This document shows, in pieces, positions 26,182 through 35,380 of a stretch of 64,000 nucleotides of DNA (positions are counted from its first letter, which is position 1; every line of letters starts with the position of its first letter). The DNA comes from Burkholderia sp. Ac-20365 (lineage in GTDB: Bacteria; Pseudomonadota; Gammaproteobacteria; Burkholderiales; Burkholderiaceae). The stretch is taken from positions 1-64,000 of the forward strand of contig NZ_JAAGPI010000018.1 of NCBI RefSeq assembly GCF_017104715.1, in the 5' to 3' direction. The notes under the pieces are model-generated. The model searched no databases. It saw only the letters and a list, made by a program, of their open reading frames with translations, and had not been told where the DNA came from. Both the position numbers and the translations under genes were made by a program.

Positions 26182-27168
26182 TTACTGCGGAATCTTGCCG
26201 CCGAGTTCATCGTCGATAAACGCGCGGACGATGTCCTTGAACGACGCATCGCCGTGCAAGCCAAGCTGCGCCGCGCGCGACACATCCCATTGCGCCGGCC
26301 AGCTGCCGACGATCTTCTCGACGCGCTCGTCCGCCTTCCATTCGATGCGCGCCGCGACGGCATCGCCCGCCACTTCACGCAGTGCAGCAACCATGTCGTC
26401 GACCGTCACCGATACGCCCGGCAGATTCACGGTGCGCCGGTTGCCCAGCGCCGCGCCGTCGATCTCGCAGCCCGCGATCAGACATTCGATCGCCTTGCGC
26501 GGCGACAGCAGCCACAGCCGCGTCGAACCGCTCACGGGACACACGGCCGGTTCGCCCGTCAGCGGCTCGCGAATGATGCCGCTCGCAAACGACGACGCCG
26601 CCGCATTCGGCTTGCCAGGACGCACGCTGATGGTCGGCAGGCGCAGCACGCGGCCGTCGACGAAACCCCGCCGCGAATAATCGTTGAGCAGCAACTCGGC
26701 AATCGCTTTTTCCGCGCCATAAGACGATTGCGGATTCAGCGCCGTTTCGTCGAGCACGACATCGGGCAGATCGCCGCCATAGACAGCGACCGAACTCGTG
26801 AACAGAACGCGCGGCTTATGTCCGAGCGCGCGGCACACGTCGAGCAAGAGACGCGACGCATCGAGATTGATGCGCATGCCAAGATCGAAATCCGCTTCCG
26901 CCTGTCCGCTGACGATTGCAGCAAGATGGAAGATCGCTTCCGTCTTCGTATCGATCAGACGTTCGAGCACTCTGCGCTCAGCAATGTCGCCCACTTCGAC
27001 GCGTACGCGTTCGTCTTTCGGTCCCTGTGCCGCGACGACGTCGAGCAACACCAGTTCGGTGATCGGTTGACGCTGTCCGTTCGCGCCCTTCAGTTCGCCA
27101 CGCGAGAGCAGTTCGCGCGCAAGGCGCTGGCCGAGAAATCCCGCGCCGCCCGTGATGAGTACTTTCAT
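26182..27168 (-). CDS. denD: D-erythronate dehydrogenase (extended SDR)
   Basis: A 328-residue NAD-dependent epimerase/dehydratase-fold enzyme. NAD motif GGAGFLGQ (residues 7-14) and catalytic pair Y150/K154 in SSYGAEK. The sequence and the otnI/otnC/otnK/ltnD neighbours identify it as DenD, which oxidises D-erythronate at C2 to 2-oxo-tetronate. It is the last gene of the leftward four-carbon acid-sugar cluster. Confidence 0.9.
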   Translation of the reverse strand: MKVLITGGAGFLGQRLARELLSRGELKGANGQRQPITELVLLDVVAAQGPKDERVRVEVGDIAERRVLERLIDTKTEAIFHLAAIVSGQAEADFDLGMRINLDASRLLLDVCRALGHKPRVLFTSSVAVYGGDLPDVVLDETALNPQSSYGAEKAIAELLLNDYSRRGFVDGRVLRLPTISVRPGKPNAAASSFASGIIREPLTGEPAVCPVSGSTRLWLLSPRKAIECLIAGCEIDGAALGNRRTVNLPGVSVTVDDMVAALREVAGDAVAARIEWKADERVEKIVGSWPAQWDVSRAAQLGLHGDASFKDIVRAFIDDELGGKIPQ

Positions 27169-27199
27169 GTTTGCATTGCCTCTCTATGTGTCTGTCGGA

Positions 27200-27988
27200 T
27201 CAGCTGCGTGCCTTCACATAAGGCCTGATCCATCCGAGTCCTTCCGATGTGCCCGCGCGCGGCCGGTATTCGCAACCGATCCAGCCGTCGTAACCCAGTT
27301 CGTCGATCAGCGAGAACAGATACGGATAGTTCACTTCGCCGATATCCGGCTCGTGCCGCTCAGGCACGCCCGCAATCTGGATGTGACCGATGCCCTTCAT
27401 GTCGCGCTTGAGCTTCACGGCGAGATCGCCTTCGACGATCTGACAGTGATAAAGATCGAACTGCACTTTCAGGTTCGGCGCGCCGACTTCCGCGCAGATC
27501 GCCTGTGCATCGTCCTGACGGTTCAGGAAGAAGCCGGGAATGTCGCGCGTGTTGATCGGCTCGATGACGACGGTGATACCGTCCGCCTGCGCCGTCTTTG
27601 CTGCATACGCGAGGTTCTTCAGATACACATCGCGATGCGCGGCACGCGATTGCTCGGGTTTGATCAAACCGGCCATCACGTGCAGCTTGTCGTTGCCGAT
27701 CACGCGCACGTATTCGAGCGCCTTGTCGACGCTGCGGCGAAACTCGTCTTCGCGGCCCGGCAACGATGCGATACCGCGCTCGCCTGCCGCCCAGTCGCCG
27801 GGCGGCGCATTGAAAAGCGCTTGCGTGAGGCCGTTTTCCGTCAGACGCGCCTTGATGTCGGCGGCAGGGAAGTCATAGGGGAACAGGAACTCCACGGCCT
27901 CGAAGCCGTCGCGCGCGGCGGCGGCGAAGCGGTCGAGAAACGCGTGTTCGTTGTACATCATCGTCAGATTGGCAGCGAAGCGAGGCAT
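27200..27988 (-). CDS. otnI: 2-oxo-tetronate isomerase (hydroxypyruvate isomerase family)
   Basis: A 262-residue TIM-barrel isomerase of the Hyi family. It begins with MPRFAANLTMMYNEHAFLDRF and has the metal-ligand segments VVIEPINTRDIPGF and QFDLYHCQIVEGD. In the acid-sugar pathway OtnI interconverts 2-oxo- and 3-oxo-tetronate. It lies between denD (31 nt) and the MFS carrier (25 nt) on one strand. AAGGAG precedes the ATG. Confidence 0.91.
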   Translation of the reverse strand: MPRFAANLTMMYNEHAFLDRFAAAARDGFEAVEFLFPYDFPAADIKARLTENGLTQALFNAPPGDWAAGERGIASLPGREDEFRRSVDKALEYVRVIGNDKLHVMAGLIKPEQSRAAHRDVYLKNLAYAAKTAQADGITVVIEPINTRDIPGFFLNRQDDAQAICAEVGAPNLKVQFDLYHCQIVEGDLAVKLKRDMKGIGHIQIAGVPERHEPDIGEVNYPYLFSLIDELGYDGWIGCEYRPRAGTSEGLGWIRPYVKARS

Positions 27989-28013
27989 CGAAGCAACTCC
28001 TTTTAAAGCGTGT

Positions 28014-29351
28014 TTAGCGGTTCACGAGCCGCGCGGGCGTCAGCCATGTGGCCAGCGCGCCGATCACGAGCATCGCGGCAAGCACGTACATGCCGGATTG
28101 CGTGCTGTGCGTGAGGTCCTTCAGATAGCCGATCATGTACGGGCTCGCGAAGCCCGCCAGATTGCCGATCGAATTGATGATCGCGATGCCCGCTGCCGCC
28201 GTCGCGCCCGACATGAATGCCGTCGGCAGCGACCAGAAGAGCGGTGCGCAGGTCAGCACGCCCGCGGCGGCGATCGACAGGAACGCAATCGACACAACCG
28301 TGTTGTCCGCAAACGATGCCGCAACCGTGAAGCCCACAGCGCCCGCGAGCGCAGGGCCGATCAGATGCCAGCGGCGCTCGCGACGCTTGTCCGCGCTATG
28401 ACCCATGATGTTCATCACGACGATTGCGACGAGAAACGGAATCGCGCTCAGCAGGCCGATCTGAAACGCACCCGACACACCCGTCGACTTGACCAGCGTC
28501 GGCATCCAGAACGTCAGCCCATATTGACCCGTGACGAACGCGAAGTAAATCAGCGACATCCACCACGTACGCGGATCACGGAACACGGCGCCGAGCGAAT
28601 GCGCCTTTGCTTTTTCCTGCGGCTGCGCGGCGATTTCATCGGCGAGCAGTTTCTTTTCGCGCGGCGTCAGCCACTTCGCGCTGGCGATGCCGTTGTCGAG
28701 ATACAGAATGGTCGCAATGCCGACTGCAATAGCGGGCACCGCTTCGATCACGAACATCCATTGCCAGCCGGCGAAACCATGATGCGAGTCGAAGGTCTGC
28801 ATGATCCAGCCCGACAGCGGATTGCCGAAAATGCCCGACACCGGAATCGCCGACATGAACACGGCGATGATCTTCGCGCGACGATGCGACGGGAACCAGT
28901 ATGTCAGATACAGGATCACGCCCGGATAGAAACCCGCTTCGGCAAGACCGAGCAGAAAGCGCAGCGCGTAGAACTGCGTAGGCGTCTTCACGAAGATGAA
29001 CAGCGCGGACATCACGCCCCACGTGATCATGATCCGCGCGATCCAGATACGCGCGCCGAGCTTGTGCATCAGGATGTTGCTCGGCAATTCGAACAGGAAG
29101 TAGCCGACGAAGAACACGCCCGCGCCGAGACCGAACACGGTTTCGCTGAACGCAAGATCCTGCGACATCTGCAGTTTCGCAAAGCCGACGTTCACGCGGT
29201 CCAGATACGCGACCACGTAGCACAGCATCAGGAACGGCACGATGCGCCAGAACACCTTGCCATACGTGCGTTCGATTTCAGCCGCGCCGGGTTGCCCGGC
29301 CGCGTCGGCGGTTGATGCGGGGCGAGCGGATGTCGCCTGATAGCTTGTCAT
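28014..29351 (-). CDS. MFS transporter, anion:cation symporter (tartrate/glucarate type)
   Basis: A 445-residue carrier with twelve predicted helices. It starts the membrane region with LMLCYVVAYLDRVNVGFAKLQM, a hallmark of the ACS subfamily that imports sugar acids and other organic anions. Position inside the otn/den/ltn cluster suggests uptake of L-threonate and/or D-erythronate. A good SD (AAGGAG) precedes the ATG. Substrate is inferred from context. Confidence 0.9.
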   Translation of the reverse strand: MTSYQATSARPASTADAAGQPGAAEIERTYGKVFWRIVPFLMLCYVVAYLDRVNVGFAKLQMSQDLAFSETVFGLGAGVFFVGYFLFELPSNILMHKLGARIWIARIMITWGVMSALFIFVKTPTQFYALRFLLGLAEAGFYPGVILYLTYWFPSHRRAKIIAVFMSAIPVSGIFGNPLSGWIMQTFDSHHGFAGWQWMFVIEAVPAIAVGIATILYLDNGIASAKWLTPREKKLLADEIAAQPQEKAKAHSLGAVFRDPRTWWMSLIYFAFVTGQYGLTFWMPTLVKSTGVSGAFQIGLLSAIPFLVAIVVMNIMGHSADKRRERRWHLIGPALAGAVGFTVAASFADNTVVSIAFLSIAAAGVLTCAPLFWSLPTAFMSGATAAAGIAIINSIGNLAGFASPYMIGYLKDLTHSTQSGMYVLAAMLVIGALATWLTPARLVNR

Positions 29352-29444
29352 GCGTGTGTCTCCTTCGGATGGCGCCGGTTATGGACGATCCGCTTGATTG
29401 CGGTCGATCCTCCGGCTTTTTTGCCTGAGTTGGTGATACGGAAA

Positions 29445-29463
29445 GTCCGCGATGCACGCGGAC
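29445..29463 (-). terminator. hairpin after otnC
   Basis: A 7-bp perfect stem GTCCGCG/CGCGGAC with a 5-nt loop, followed on the transcribed strand by TTTC. It lies in the 135-bp gap between otnC and the MFS gene and may attenuate read-through into the distal half of the cluster. Confidence 0.5.
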
Positions 29464-29486
29464 CAGCAGATAAGAAGCGTTTAGCG

Positions 29487-30143
29487 CTACCAGCGCGCGC
29501 CGAACACCGTGCGCAACTCTTCGAGCGCGGTGTCATCGAGCGGCGCGGGACGCGGATTCGTCATCAGCCACAATCGCGCGGTCTCCTCCAGTTCTTCCAG
29601 CGCGAACGAAGCCTGCGATACCGAACGCTCCCACACGACAGGCCCAAGCCGTTCGAGCAGCACGCCGCGCACGCGATCGGCAAGTTCCGCGATCTGCTGC
29701 GCGACTTGCGGATCGCCGGGACGCTTGTAGCGAATCAGCGGAATGTGGCCCACTTTCATCACGTAGTACGGCGTGATGGGCGGCAGCACATCGGCTTCGC
29801 TCCAGACACCCGCGAGCGTCAGCGCGACGAGATGCGTCGAATGCGTGTGCACAATGCCGCGCGCTTCGCGGTTGCGTTCGTAGACGCCGCGATGCAGCGC
29901 GAGTGTCTTCGACGGCTTGCCCCCTGACACAGCATTGCCTTCGAGATCGACCTTCGCGATCTGCGCCGGGTCGAGACGGCCGAGACATGCGTCCGTCGGC
30001 GTAATCAGCCAGCCGTCGTCGAGCCGCGCGCTGATGTTGCCCGCGCTGCCGACGGTGTAGCCGCGTTCATAAAGGCTCGCGCCCGTCACGCAGATTTCGT
30101 CGCGGACTTTTGCTTCGTTGCTGGCGTGAATGGCGAGCGTCAT
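29487..30143 (-). CDS. otnC: 3-oxo-tetronate 4-phosphate decarboxylase (class II aldolase fold)
   Basis: A 218-residue enzyme of the AraD/FucA class II aldolase family. Phosphate-binding segment TVGSAGNISARL and zinc motif GIVHTHSTHLVAL. OtnC decarboxylates 3-oxo-tetronate 4-phosphate to dihydroxyacetone phosphate. Its start overlaps the otnK stop (ATGA, 30140-30143), indicating tight coupling with the kinase that makes its substrate. Confidence 0.92.
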   Translation of the reverse strand: MTLAIHASNEAKVRDEICVTGASLYERGYTVGSAGNISARLDDGWLITPTDACLGRLDPAQIAKVDLEGNAVSGGKPSKTLALHRGVYERNREARGIVHTHSTHLVALTLAGVWSEADVLPPITPYYVMKVGHIPLIRYKRPGDPQVAQQIAELADRVRGVLLERLGPVVWERSVSQASFALEELEETARLWLMTNPRPAPLDDTALEELRTVFGARW

Positions 30144-31456
30144 TGCGCGCCTCCTTCCAGCTGACGCAGCGCTTTCGTGAAGAAATCGACGGCACCGAAG
30201 TTGCCGGACTTCAACGCGAGCGCGAGCGGCTTCGCGCCGACAGTTGCGGTTGCGGGCACGCCAGGATCGATCTGCTTGCCGATGCGCAGCATCTCGACCT
30301 CGAGCGCCTGCACCACGGCGCCCGACGTCTCGCCACCCGCGACGACGAACTTGCGCACGCCGAGATCGTGCAACCCGCGCGCAATTGCGGCGAGTGTGCG
30401 CTCGACCAGTTCGCCCGCTTCAGCGACACCGAGTTCACGCTGCGTGGCTTTCACTTCATCCGGCGACGCCGTTGCGTAGATCAGCACCGGTTGCGGCTGC
30501 GCGGCGTTCATATGCTCGCGTGCAAATGCCAGCGCCTGATCGACGACAGGCTCGCCGCGCGCAGCCGCCAACGGATCGATACGGAACGCCGGGCGCGTTT
30601 CGCGCCATGCGGCGACCTGTGCGTTGGTCGCTTTCGATGCGCTGCCCGCCAGCACCACCGACGCGCCTTCGATACGCGGCAGCTCGCCTGCGTCGGTGGC
30701 ATCGTCGAGCAGACCCGCGCGGCGGAAATTCGCGGGCAAACCGAGCGCGACGCCCGAGCCGCCGGTGATGAGCGGCAGGTCCGCGCACGCTTCGCCGAGC
30801 GTGTAGAGATCGGCGTCCGACACGGCATCGGCAATCGCCATGCGCACGCCGTCGTGGCGCAATGCATCGATCGATTTGCGCACGGCTTCGGCGCCTTTCG
30901 CTACCGCGTCGTAACGCACGAGACCCACTTTCGAGCGCGTCTGCCGTTGCAGCACGCGCACGAGATTCGCATCCGTCATCGGCGTGAGCGGGTGATTTTC
31001 CATGCCCGATTCGTTCAGCAGCACATCGCCGACGAACAGATGCCCGCGATAGATCGTGCGGCCATTCTCCGGAAACGCCGGGCACGCGATCGTGAACGGT
31101 GTGCCGCCGCCGATCGGCGACAGCGCGTTGAGCAGCGCATCGGCGACGGGGCCGATATTGCCTTTATCGGTCGAATCGAACGTCGAGCAGTACTTGAAGA
31201 AGAACTGTCGGCAGCCTTGCGCGCGCAGCCATTCGAGCGCGGCGAGCGATTGCGCGACGGCATCGTCAGCGTCGATGGTGCGCGACTTCAGCGCGACGAC
31301 CAGCGCGTCGGCTTCGATGTTCGTGTCGGCAGCAGGCACGCCGATGGTCTGAACAGTGCGCATGCCGCCGCGCACCAGCATGTTGGCGAGATCGGTTGCG
31401 CCCGTGAAATCGTCGGCGATACAGCCGAGCAAGGGCTTGCGGGAAGAGGTCGTCAT
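30140..31456 (-). CDS. otnK: 3-oxo-tetronate kinase (DUF1537 family)
   Basis: A 438-residue kinase. The N-terminal four-carbon acid sugar kinase domain has GCIADDFTGATDLANML (residues 11-27), FFKYCSTFDSTDKGNIG and CPAFPENGRTIYRGHLFVG; the C-terminal nucleotide-binding domain has VVAGGETSGAVVQAL. It phosphorylates 3-oxo-tetronate with ATP. It lies 15 nt from ltnD and overlaps otnC by 4 nt. Confidence 0.93.
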   Translation of the reverse strand: MTTSSRKPLLGCIADDFTGATDLANMLVRGGMRTVQTIGVPAADTNIEADALVVALKSRTIDADDAVAQSLAALEWLRAQGCRQFFFKYCSTFDSTDKGNIGPVADALLNALSPIGGGTPFTIACPAFPENGRTIYRGHLFVGDVLLNESGMENHPLTPMTDANLVRVLQRQTRSKVGLVRYDAVAKGAEAVRKSIDALRHDGVRMAIADAVSDADLYTLGEACADLPLITGGSGVALGLPANFRRAGLLDDATDAGELPRIEGASVVLAGSASKATNAQVAAWRETRPAFRIDPLAAARGEPVVDQALAFAREHMNAAQPQPVLIYATASPDEVKATQRELGVAEAGELVERTLAAIARGLHDLGVRKFVVAGGETSGAVVQALEVEMLRIGKQIDPGVPATATVGAKPLALALKSGNFGAVDFFTKALRQLEGGAQ

Positions 31457-31471
31457 GTCGTTTGGCTCCTC

Positions 31472-32362
31472 TTAGCGCTTCGCCGGCACGTCGATGCCGG
31501 GGAAAATCTTGATGACAGCGGAGTCGTCTTCACCACCGTGGCCCGCCGTCGACGCCATCATGAACATCTGATGCGCAGCCGCCGACAACGGCAGCGGAAA
31601 CTTCGAACCACGGGCGGTATCGAGCACGAGGCCGAGATCCTTGACGAAGATATCGACGGCCGACAGCGGCGTGTAATCGCCGTTGAGAATGTGCGGCACG
31701 CGGTTTTCGAACATCCACGAATTGCCCGCGCTGTGCGTGATCACGTCGTAGAGCGCATCGGGATCGACGCCTTCGCGCAGGCCGAGCGCCATCGCCTCGG
31801 CGGCGGCGGCGATGTGCACGCCCGCCAGCAACTGGTTGATGATCTTCACCTTCGAGCCCGCGCCGTGTTGTTCACCCAGGCGATAGACCTTGCCCGCCAT
31901 CGCCGCGAGCACGTCTTCACAGGCTTCGTATGCAGCGGCGGGACCGGACGTCATCATTGTCATTTCGCCCGATGCCGCGCGCGCCGCGCCGCCGGACACG
32001 GGCGCATCCAGCATTTGCAGGCCCGCGGCTTCGATGCGCTTGCCGAGGTCGATTGCGAAGTCGGGCGCAACCGTCGCGCAGGCGATCACGACGCTGCCCG
32101 GCTTCATCGACTTGACTGCGCCCTGCTCGCCGAACAGCACGGTCTGCGTTTGCGCCGCGTTGACGACGAGCGTGACGACGACGTCGCATTGCGCGCCGAG
32201 TTCGGCGGGATTCGCGCACGCCTTGCCGCCAACGGCAACGAACTGGTCGAGCACGTCGCGGCGCACATCGCATGCGTGCACATTGAGGCCGCCGCGCAGC
32301 AGCGAGCGCGCGACGCCCATACCCATCGCGCCAAGACCGATCACTCCGACATTTCTGGACAT
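31472..32362 (-). CDS. ltnD: L-threonate dehydrogenase
   Basis: A 296-residue beta-hydroxyacid dehydrogenase. NAD-binding GLGAMGMGVARSLL (residues 9-22), substrate motif DAPVSGGAARAASG and catalytic-Lys region GAGSKVKIINQLLAG. In this context it is LtnD, oxidising L-threonate at C2 to 2-oxo-tetronate, which feeds OtnI, OtnK and OtnC. First enzyme gene of the cluster, just downstream of the GntR gene on the same strand. Confidence 0.91.
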   Translation of the reverse strand: MSRNVGVIGLGAMGMGVARSLLRGGLNVHACDVRRDVLDQFVAVGGKACANPAELGAQCDVVVTLVVNAAQTQTVLFGEQGAVKSMKPGSVVIACATVAPDFAIDLGKRIEAAGLQMLDAPVSGGAARAASGEMTMMTSGPAAAYEACEDVLAAMAGKVYRLGEQHGAGSKVKIINQLLAGVHIAAAAEAMALGLREGVDPDALYDVITHSAGNSWMFENRVPHILNGDYTPLSAVDIFVKDLGLVLDTARGSKFPLPLSAAAHQMFMMASTAGHGGEDDSAVIKIFPGIDVPAKR

Positions 32363-32394
32363 ACCTTTCCTCTACGAACAGTGCTTCAGACGAC

Positions 32395-32415
32395 GGCTCG
32401 CGCGTCTCGCGAGCC
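32395..32415 (-). other. hairpin between gntR and ltnD
   Basis: A perfect 8-bp stem GGCTCGCG/CGCGAGCC with a 5-nt loop in the 67-bp gap between the regulator and ltnD. It lacks a T-run. It may stabilise or attenuate the transcript between regulator and enzymes. Confidence 0.4.
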
Positions 32416-32429
32416 AACGCGTGTACGGA

Positions 32430-33134
32430 TCAGCAGATACCCGCTTCCGCCAGACGGCGCGCGGCGTTGTACATGTGGGTTTGCGCGGCGTTGCGCGCGG
32501 CCATCGGATCGCCCGCGCGAATGGCCGCGGCAATAGCCGCGTGCTCGTCGCGCACCTGGCGCGAGAAGTCTTCGCGCAGCGCCTCGTTGCGGCGCGTGAC
32601 GACGGTGCCGGCTTCGAGGTACTGGTTGAGGAACGAGAGCGTCTGCAGGAAATACGGGTTGCCGGTCACGGCGGCGATCGCGCGATGAAAAGCGACGTCT
32701 TCGGCGACGCCATCGCGGCCTTCGGCGACGGCTTCGTCGATCTTTTTGAGGGCGGCGTCGATGGCCATCATGTCGGCGTCGGTGCGGCGCATGGCGGCTT
32801 CGGCGGCGACTTCGGCTTCGATTGCGCGGCGCACGGCGAGGATTTGCAGCACGGAGCCGCCTTCCATCGCTTCGGCGTAGTCGATTCTTAGCGGGCGGAT
32901 TGCGCCATGTGCCGATACGTAGACGCCGCTGCCCTGGCGGGGCTCGACAACGCCTTCGTTCTTCAGGCGTGAGATCGCCTCACGAATTACGGTGCGGCTG
33001 ACGCCGAATTCCTGCGATAGCACGGCTTCTGTCGGCAGCTTGCCGCCGCGGGCGAAGGTGCCTTTGTCGATTTGCGCAAGCAGTTGCTGCGCGACCGTGT
33101 CGCTGAGGGCTCGGTTTGGGATCTTTTCGAACAT
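32430..33134 (-). CDS. GntR family regulator, FadR subfamily
   Basis: A 234-residue repressor. N-terminal winged helix (about 10-70; LPTEAVLSQEFGVSRTVIREAISRLKNEGVV) and a C-terminal all-helical FCD domain with probable metal ligands (D and H in EDVAFHRAIA and the C-terminal TQTHMYNA). ATG 33132-33134 matches the usual start of the family (MFEKIPNRALSDTVAQQL); an in-frame ATG at 33179 would add 15 residues. It is upstream of the L-threonate/D-erythronate genes on the same strand and likely represses them and itself. Confidence 0.9.
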   Translation of the reverse strand: MFEKIPNRALSDTVAQQLLAQIDKGTFARGGKLPTEAVLSQEFGVSRTVIREAISRLKNEGVVEPRQGSGVYVSAHGAIRPLRIDYAEAMEGGSVLQILAVRRAIEAEVAAEAAMRRTDADMMAIDAALKKIDEAVAEGRDGVAEDVAFHRAIAAVTGNPYFLQTLSFLNQYLEAGTVVTRRNEALREDFSRQVRDEHAAIAAAIRAGDPMAARNAAQTHMYNAARRLAEAGIC

Positions 33135-33168
33135 GGGTGTTCGGTTGTCAATTTGCCATGTGATAGGG

Positions 33169-33179
33169 TCATCATACAA
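33169..33179 (-). promoter_or_regulatory. possible FadR-subfamily operator
   Basis: The reverse strand reads TTGTATGATGA, one mismatch from the FadR-subfamily consensus TNGTNNNACNA, 35 bp upstream of the gntR start. Suggestive of autoregulation only. Confidence 0.35.
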
Positions 33180-33280
33180 ATTTGGTTTTGGTTTTTGTTT
33201 TGGGGGAAACCCTGGGGTTGGGGTTTGTTTTTGTCTTGCTGGTTTGTTTTGTCTTGCTGGTTTGGTTTTTTCTGGTTTTG
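33180..33280. repeat. low-complexity G/T-rich left tail of palindromic element 1
   Basis: About 100 bp of almost pure T and G on the + strand (A/C on the other). It includes an 18-bp unit repeated in tandem (TTGTCTTGCTGGTTT at 33231 and again at 33249). It directly abuts element 1 and reaches the gntR promoter region. No credible coding potential. Confidence 0.85.
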
Positions 33281-33938
33281 CGCTGGCATCCGCGTTTTGT
33301 TACTGGTGCTTCAAGCGTTGCCCCTGTGCGGGGCGGCACTTACTTTCTTTGCCGCCGCAAAGAAAGTAAGCAAAGAAAGCGGGCTAACACCACCCGTGCT
33401 TGACCACCGCCTGAGGGCCCCCAACGGGTCCTCCGCTTCAAACGGCAACCTCTCAGTCCCCGCCCGTTGCCAACGCTTCGAATTGGCGCCTCACCCGCTT
33501 CGATCACCCGTAGCGCAGCCAGCGGCAGCGAATGATTGCGGCCGCCCAGGTGGCAAACTGTGTGTAGGGCGTAGTGCTTCACAGCTCAGCGCTCCTACGA
33601 CACCGGCCTTGCATTTCAGTCTGGAGTGATGCGTGTACGGCGCGAAAGCCGACACACAGTTTGCCGCTATAGAACGTGGGCGATGCGATCGCGCGTGTGG
33701 CGACGCGGGAGTGTAAAGCGGGTGATGAGCCAATTCGAAGCGTTGGCAGCGGGCGTCGAGAAGAGCGGCGCCGCATGAAGGAGAGGACCCGTTGGGGGCC
33801 CTCAGGCGGTGGTCAAGAACTGGCGGTGTTCAGCGGCTTTCTTTTGCCTACTTTTCTTTGCCGCGGCAAAGAAAAGTAGGTGCCGCCCCGCACAGGGGCG
33901 ACGCCTGAAGCAGGCAAGACAAAACGCGGACGCCAGCG
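33281..33938. repeat. 658-bp palindromic dispersed element, copy 1
   Basis: It begins CGCTGGCATCCGCG and ends with its near reverse complement CGCGGACGCCAGCG. The whole 658 bp is an imperfect inverted repeat centred near 33609. The outer arms (about 145 bp each) pair best and include the GGGGCGGCAC/GTGCCGCCCC block and GTTGGGGGCCCTCAGG. Nested inside are a 13-bp-stem hairpin (TTACTTTCTTTGC, about 33350-33370) and a perfect 34-bp palindrome (33847-33880). Copy 2 lies at 39804-40461, same length and orientation. No protein is encoded; reading frames here are short and not conserved between copies. Confidence 0.93.
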
Positions 33939-34050
33939 AAAACCTACGCAAACCGAATCAAGGCTTGCGCCGCGTAGTCACCTCGCGGATGCCAGCGAAA
34001 AAAAAGCAAACCACCCCAGCGTCGCAAGACAAAAAACAAAAACCAAAACC
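33939..34050. repeat. right tail of element 1 with a second terminal copy
   Basis: An A/C-rich tail follows element 1. A second, exact copy of the terminal 14-mer (CGCGGATGCCAGCG) occurs at 33984-33997, then poly-A with AAACC-like words (CAAAAACCAAAACC) up to the stop codon of the dehydrogenase. This looks like a duplicated element end. Confidence 0.8.
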
Positions 34051-35118
34051 TTAAACCATCATCTCCCGAGCCCAAACCACAGCAGCCCTCGCCGGCGCAA
34101 CGCCAGTTGCCTTCACCCGCTCAGCGAGTTCAAAAACCCGCGGCGCGATCAAAGCAACCTCATCCAGCACAGTCTGCTTATCCGCCGACCCAAGATACTC
34201 CCGCACGCAACTGATAATCCCGCCTGCATTGACGAGAAAATCCGGCGCATAAAAAATCCCACGCCGATGCAGCACATCACCCTCGGCGAGCGACATCAGC
34301 TGATTATTCGCGCCACCCGCAATCACCTTGAACTGACAGTTCGCTGCAACAGCCTCGGTAATCGATCCACCCAGCGCGCAAGGTGCAAACACATCAGCAT
34401 TGACGGATGCAATCCGCGCCGTATCCGCAACCTGCGCCCCGAACATCTGCTGCGCACGCGCAGTCTTCTCTGCATCGATATCCGACACGATCAGTTCGGC
34501 GCCCGCACGATGCAGCCGCTCGCACAGATCCCAACCGACCGAACCCAACCCCTGCACGGCAACCGAAATACCGTCCAGCGTGTCGCGCCCCAGCGCAACC
34601 TGCACAGCCGCCTTCAGGCCAACAAACACCCCATATGCCGTGCGCGGCGACGGATTGCCGCCATATACGTCGTTATCGCGCGGAATGCCGCTCACGTACG
34701 ACGTTTCGCTCTGCACGGCACGCATGTCGTCCGCCGTCGTGCCGACATCTTCCGCCGTCAGATACACGCCACCCAGCGATTCCACGAGCCGCCCGAATGC
34801 CTTGAACATCGCCGTGCGATCCATCTGCTCCGGACGCTTCAGGATCACCGCCTTGCCGCCGCCGAACGGCAACCCCGCCAGCGCGTTCTTGAACGCCATG
34901 CCCTGCGACAGACGCAGCGCATCGTGATACGCCTCGTAGTCCGATGCGTACTGCCAGTACCGGCAGCCGCCGAATGCGGGGCCGCGCGCCGTGCTGTACA
35001 CGGCAATCACGGCCTGCAGGCCAGTTTCGGCATCGCTCGCCACGACAATGCGCTCGTGAGCTGGTTCGCCGTGAAGCCCAAAAAGCGTTCCGGCAAAGTT
35101 CGTCGTCAGTCGGTCCAT
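34051..35118 (-). CDS. Leu/Val/Phe (Glu-family) amino-acid dehydrogenase
   Basis: A 355-residue NAD-dependent dehydrogenase. The catalytic-lysine region is KNALAGLPFGGGKAVI and the NAD-binding motif is VAVQGLGSVG (about residue 180). It reversibly deaminates a branched-chain or aromatic amino acid to its 2-oxo acid; length and motifs match leucine/valine/phenylalanine dehydrogenases rather than longer glutamate dehydrogenases. ATG 35116-35118 is chosen (AAGGAAGGA upstream) over a longer frame. It is divergent from an Lrp-type regulator, which probably controls it. Its 3' end touches the tail of palindromic element 1. Confidence 0.9.
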   Translation of the reverse strand: MDRLTTNFAGTLFGLHGEPAHERIVVASDAETGLQAVIAVYSTARGPAFGGCRYWQYASDYEAYHDALRLSQGMAFKNALAGLPFGGGKAVILKRPEQMDRTAMFKAFGRLVESLGGVYLTAEDVGTTADDMRAVQSETSYVSGIPRDNDVYGGNPSPRTAYGVFVGLKAAVQVALGRDTLDGISVAVQGLGSVGWDLCERLHRAGAELIVSDIDAEKTARAQQMFGAQVADTARIASVNADVFAPCALGGSITEAVAANCQFKVIAGGANNQLMSLAEGDVLHRRGIFYAPDFLVNAGGIISCVREYLGSADKQTVLDEVALIAPRVFELAERVKATGVAPARAAVVWAREMMV

Positions 35119-35314
35119 CTGTGTTCCTTCCTTGTGGGCAGGCAGTTGAGTCCGCGCGAAGCGATCGCTTCGCGCCGGCTGACCGCAGGTCGTCCGGGTC
35201 ACGGACGCAAGCGGCAAAGTTCTCGGGATCCGCGTAATGCGGGGTCAACCCGTCGCAAAAGTGTATGCGGCCAAATCAGGATATTTGTTCTGTTTATCTG
35301 GCCGCTCGCCAGCC

Positions 35315-35336
35315 TGTGGCAGAATTATCTACCACA
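35315..35336. promoter_or_regulatory. candidate Lrp-type binding site
   Basis: An inverted repeat TGTGG-N12-CCACA with an A/T-rich core (CAGAATTATCTA) resembles the degenerate Lrp/AsnC box. It lies 45 bp upstream of the lrp-like start, in the divergent promoter region. Motif-based, moderate at best. Confidence 0.45.
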
Positions 35337-35380
35337 AAATCAGCATTACCGAAGACGATTCGTCTTTTCCAGGAGGCAGC

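Noticed and set aside
33072..33629. 185-codon rightward frame across the left tail and arm of element 1
   Set aside because: It is not preserved in element 2, begins inside the gntR gene on the opposite strand and encodes low-complexity sequence.
33281..33938. Insertion sequence with terminal inverted repeats
   Set aside because: There is no transposase frame and the inverted symmetry covers the whole unit rather than just the ends.
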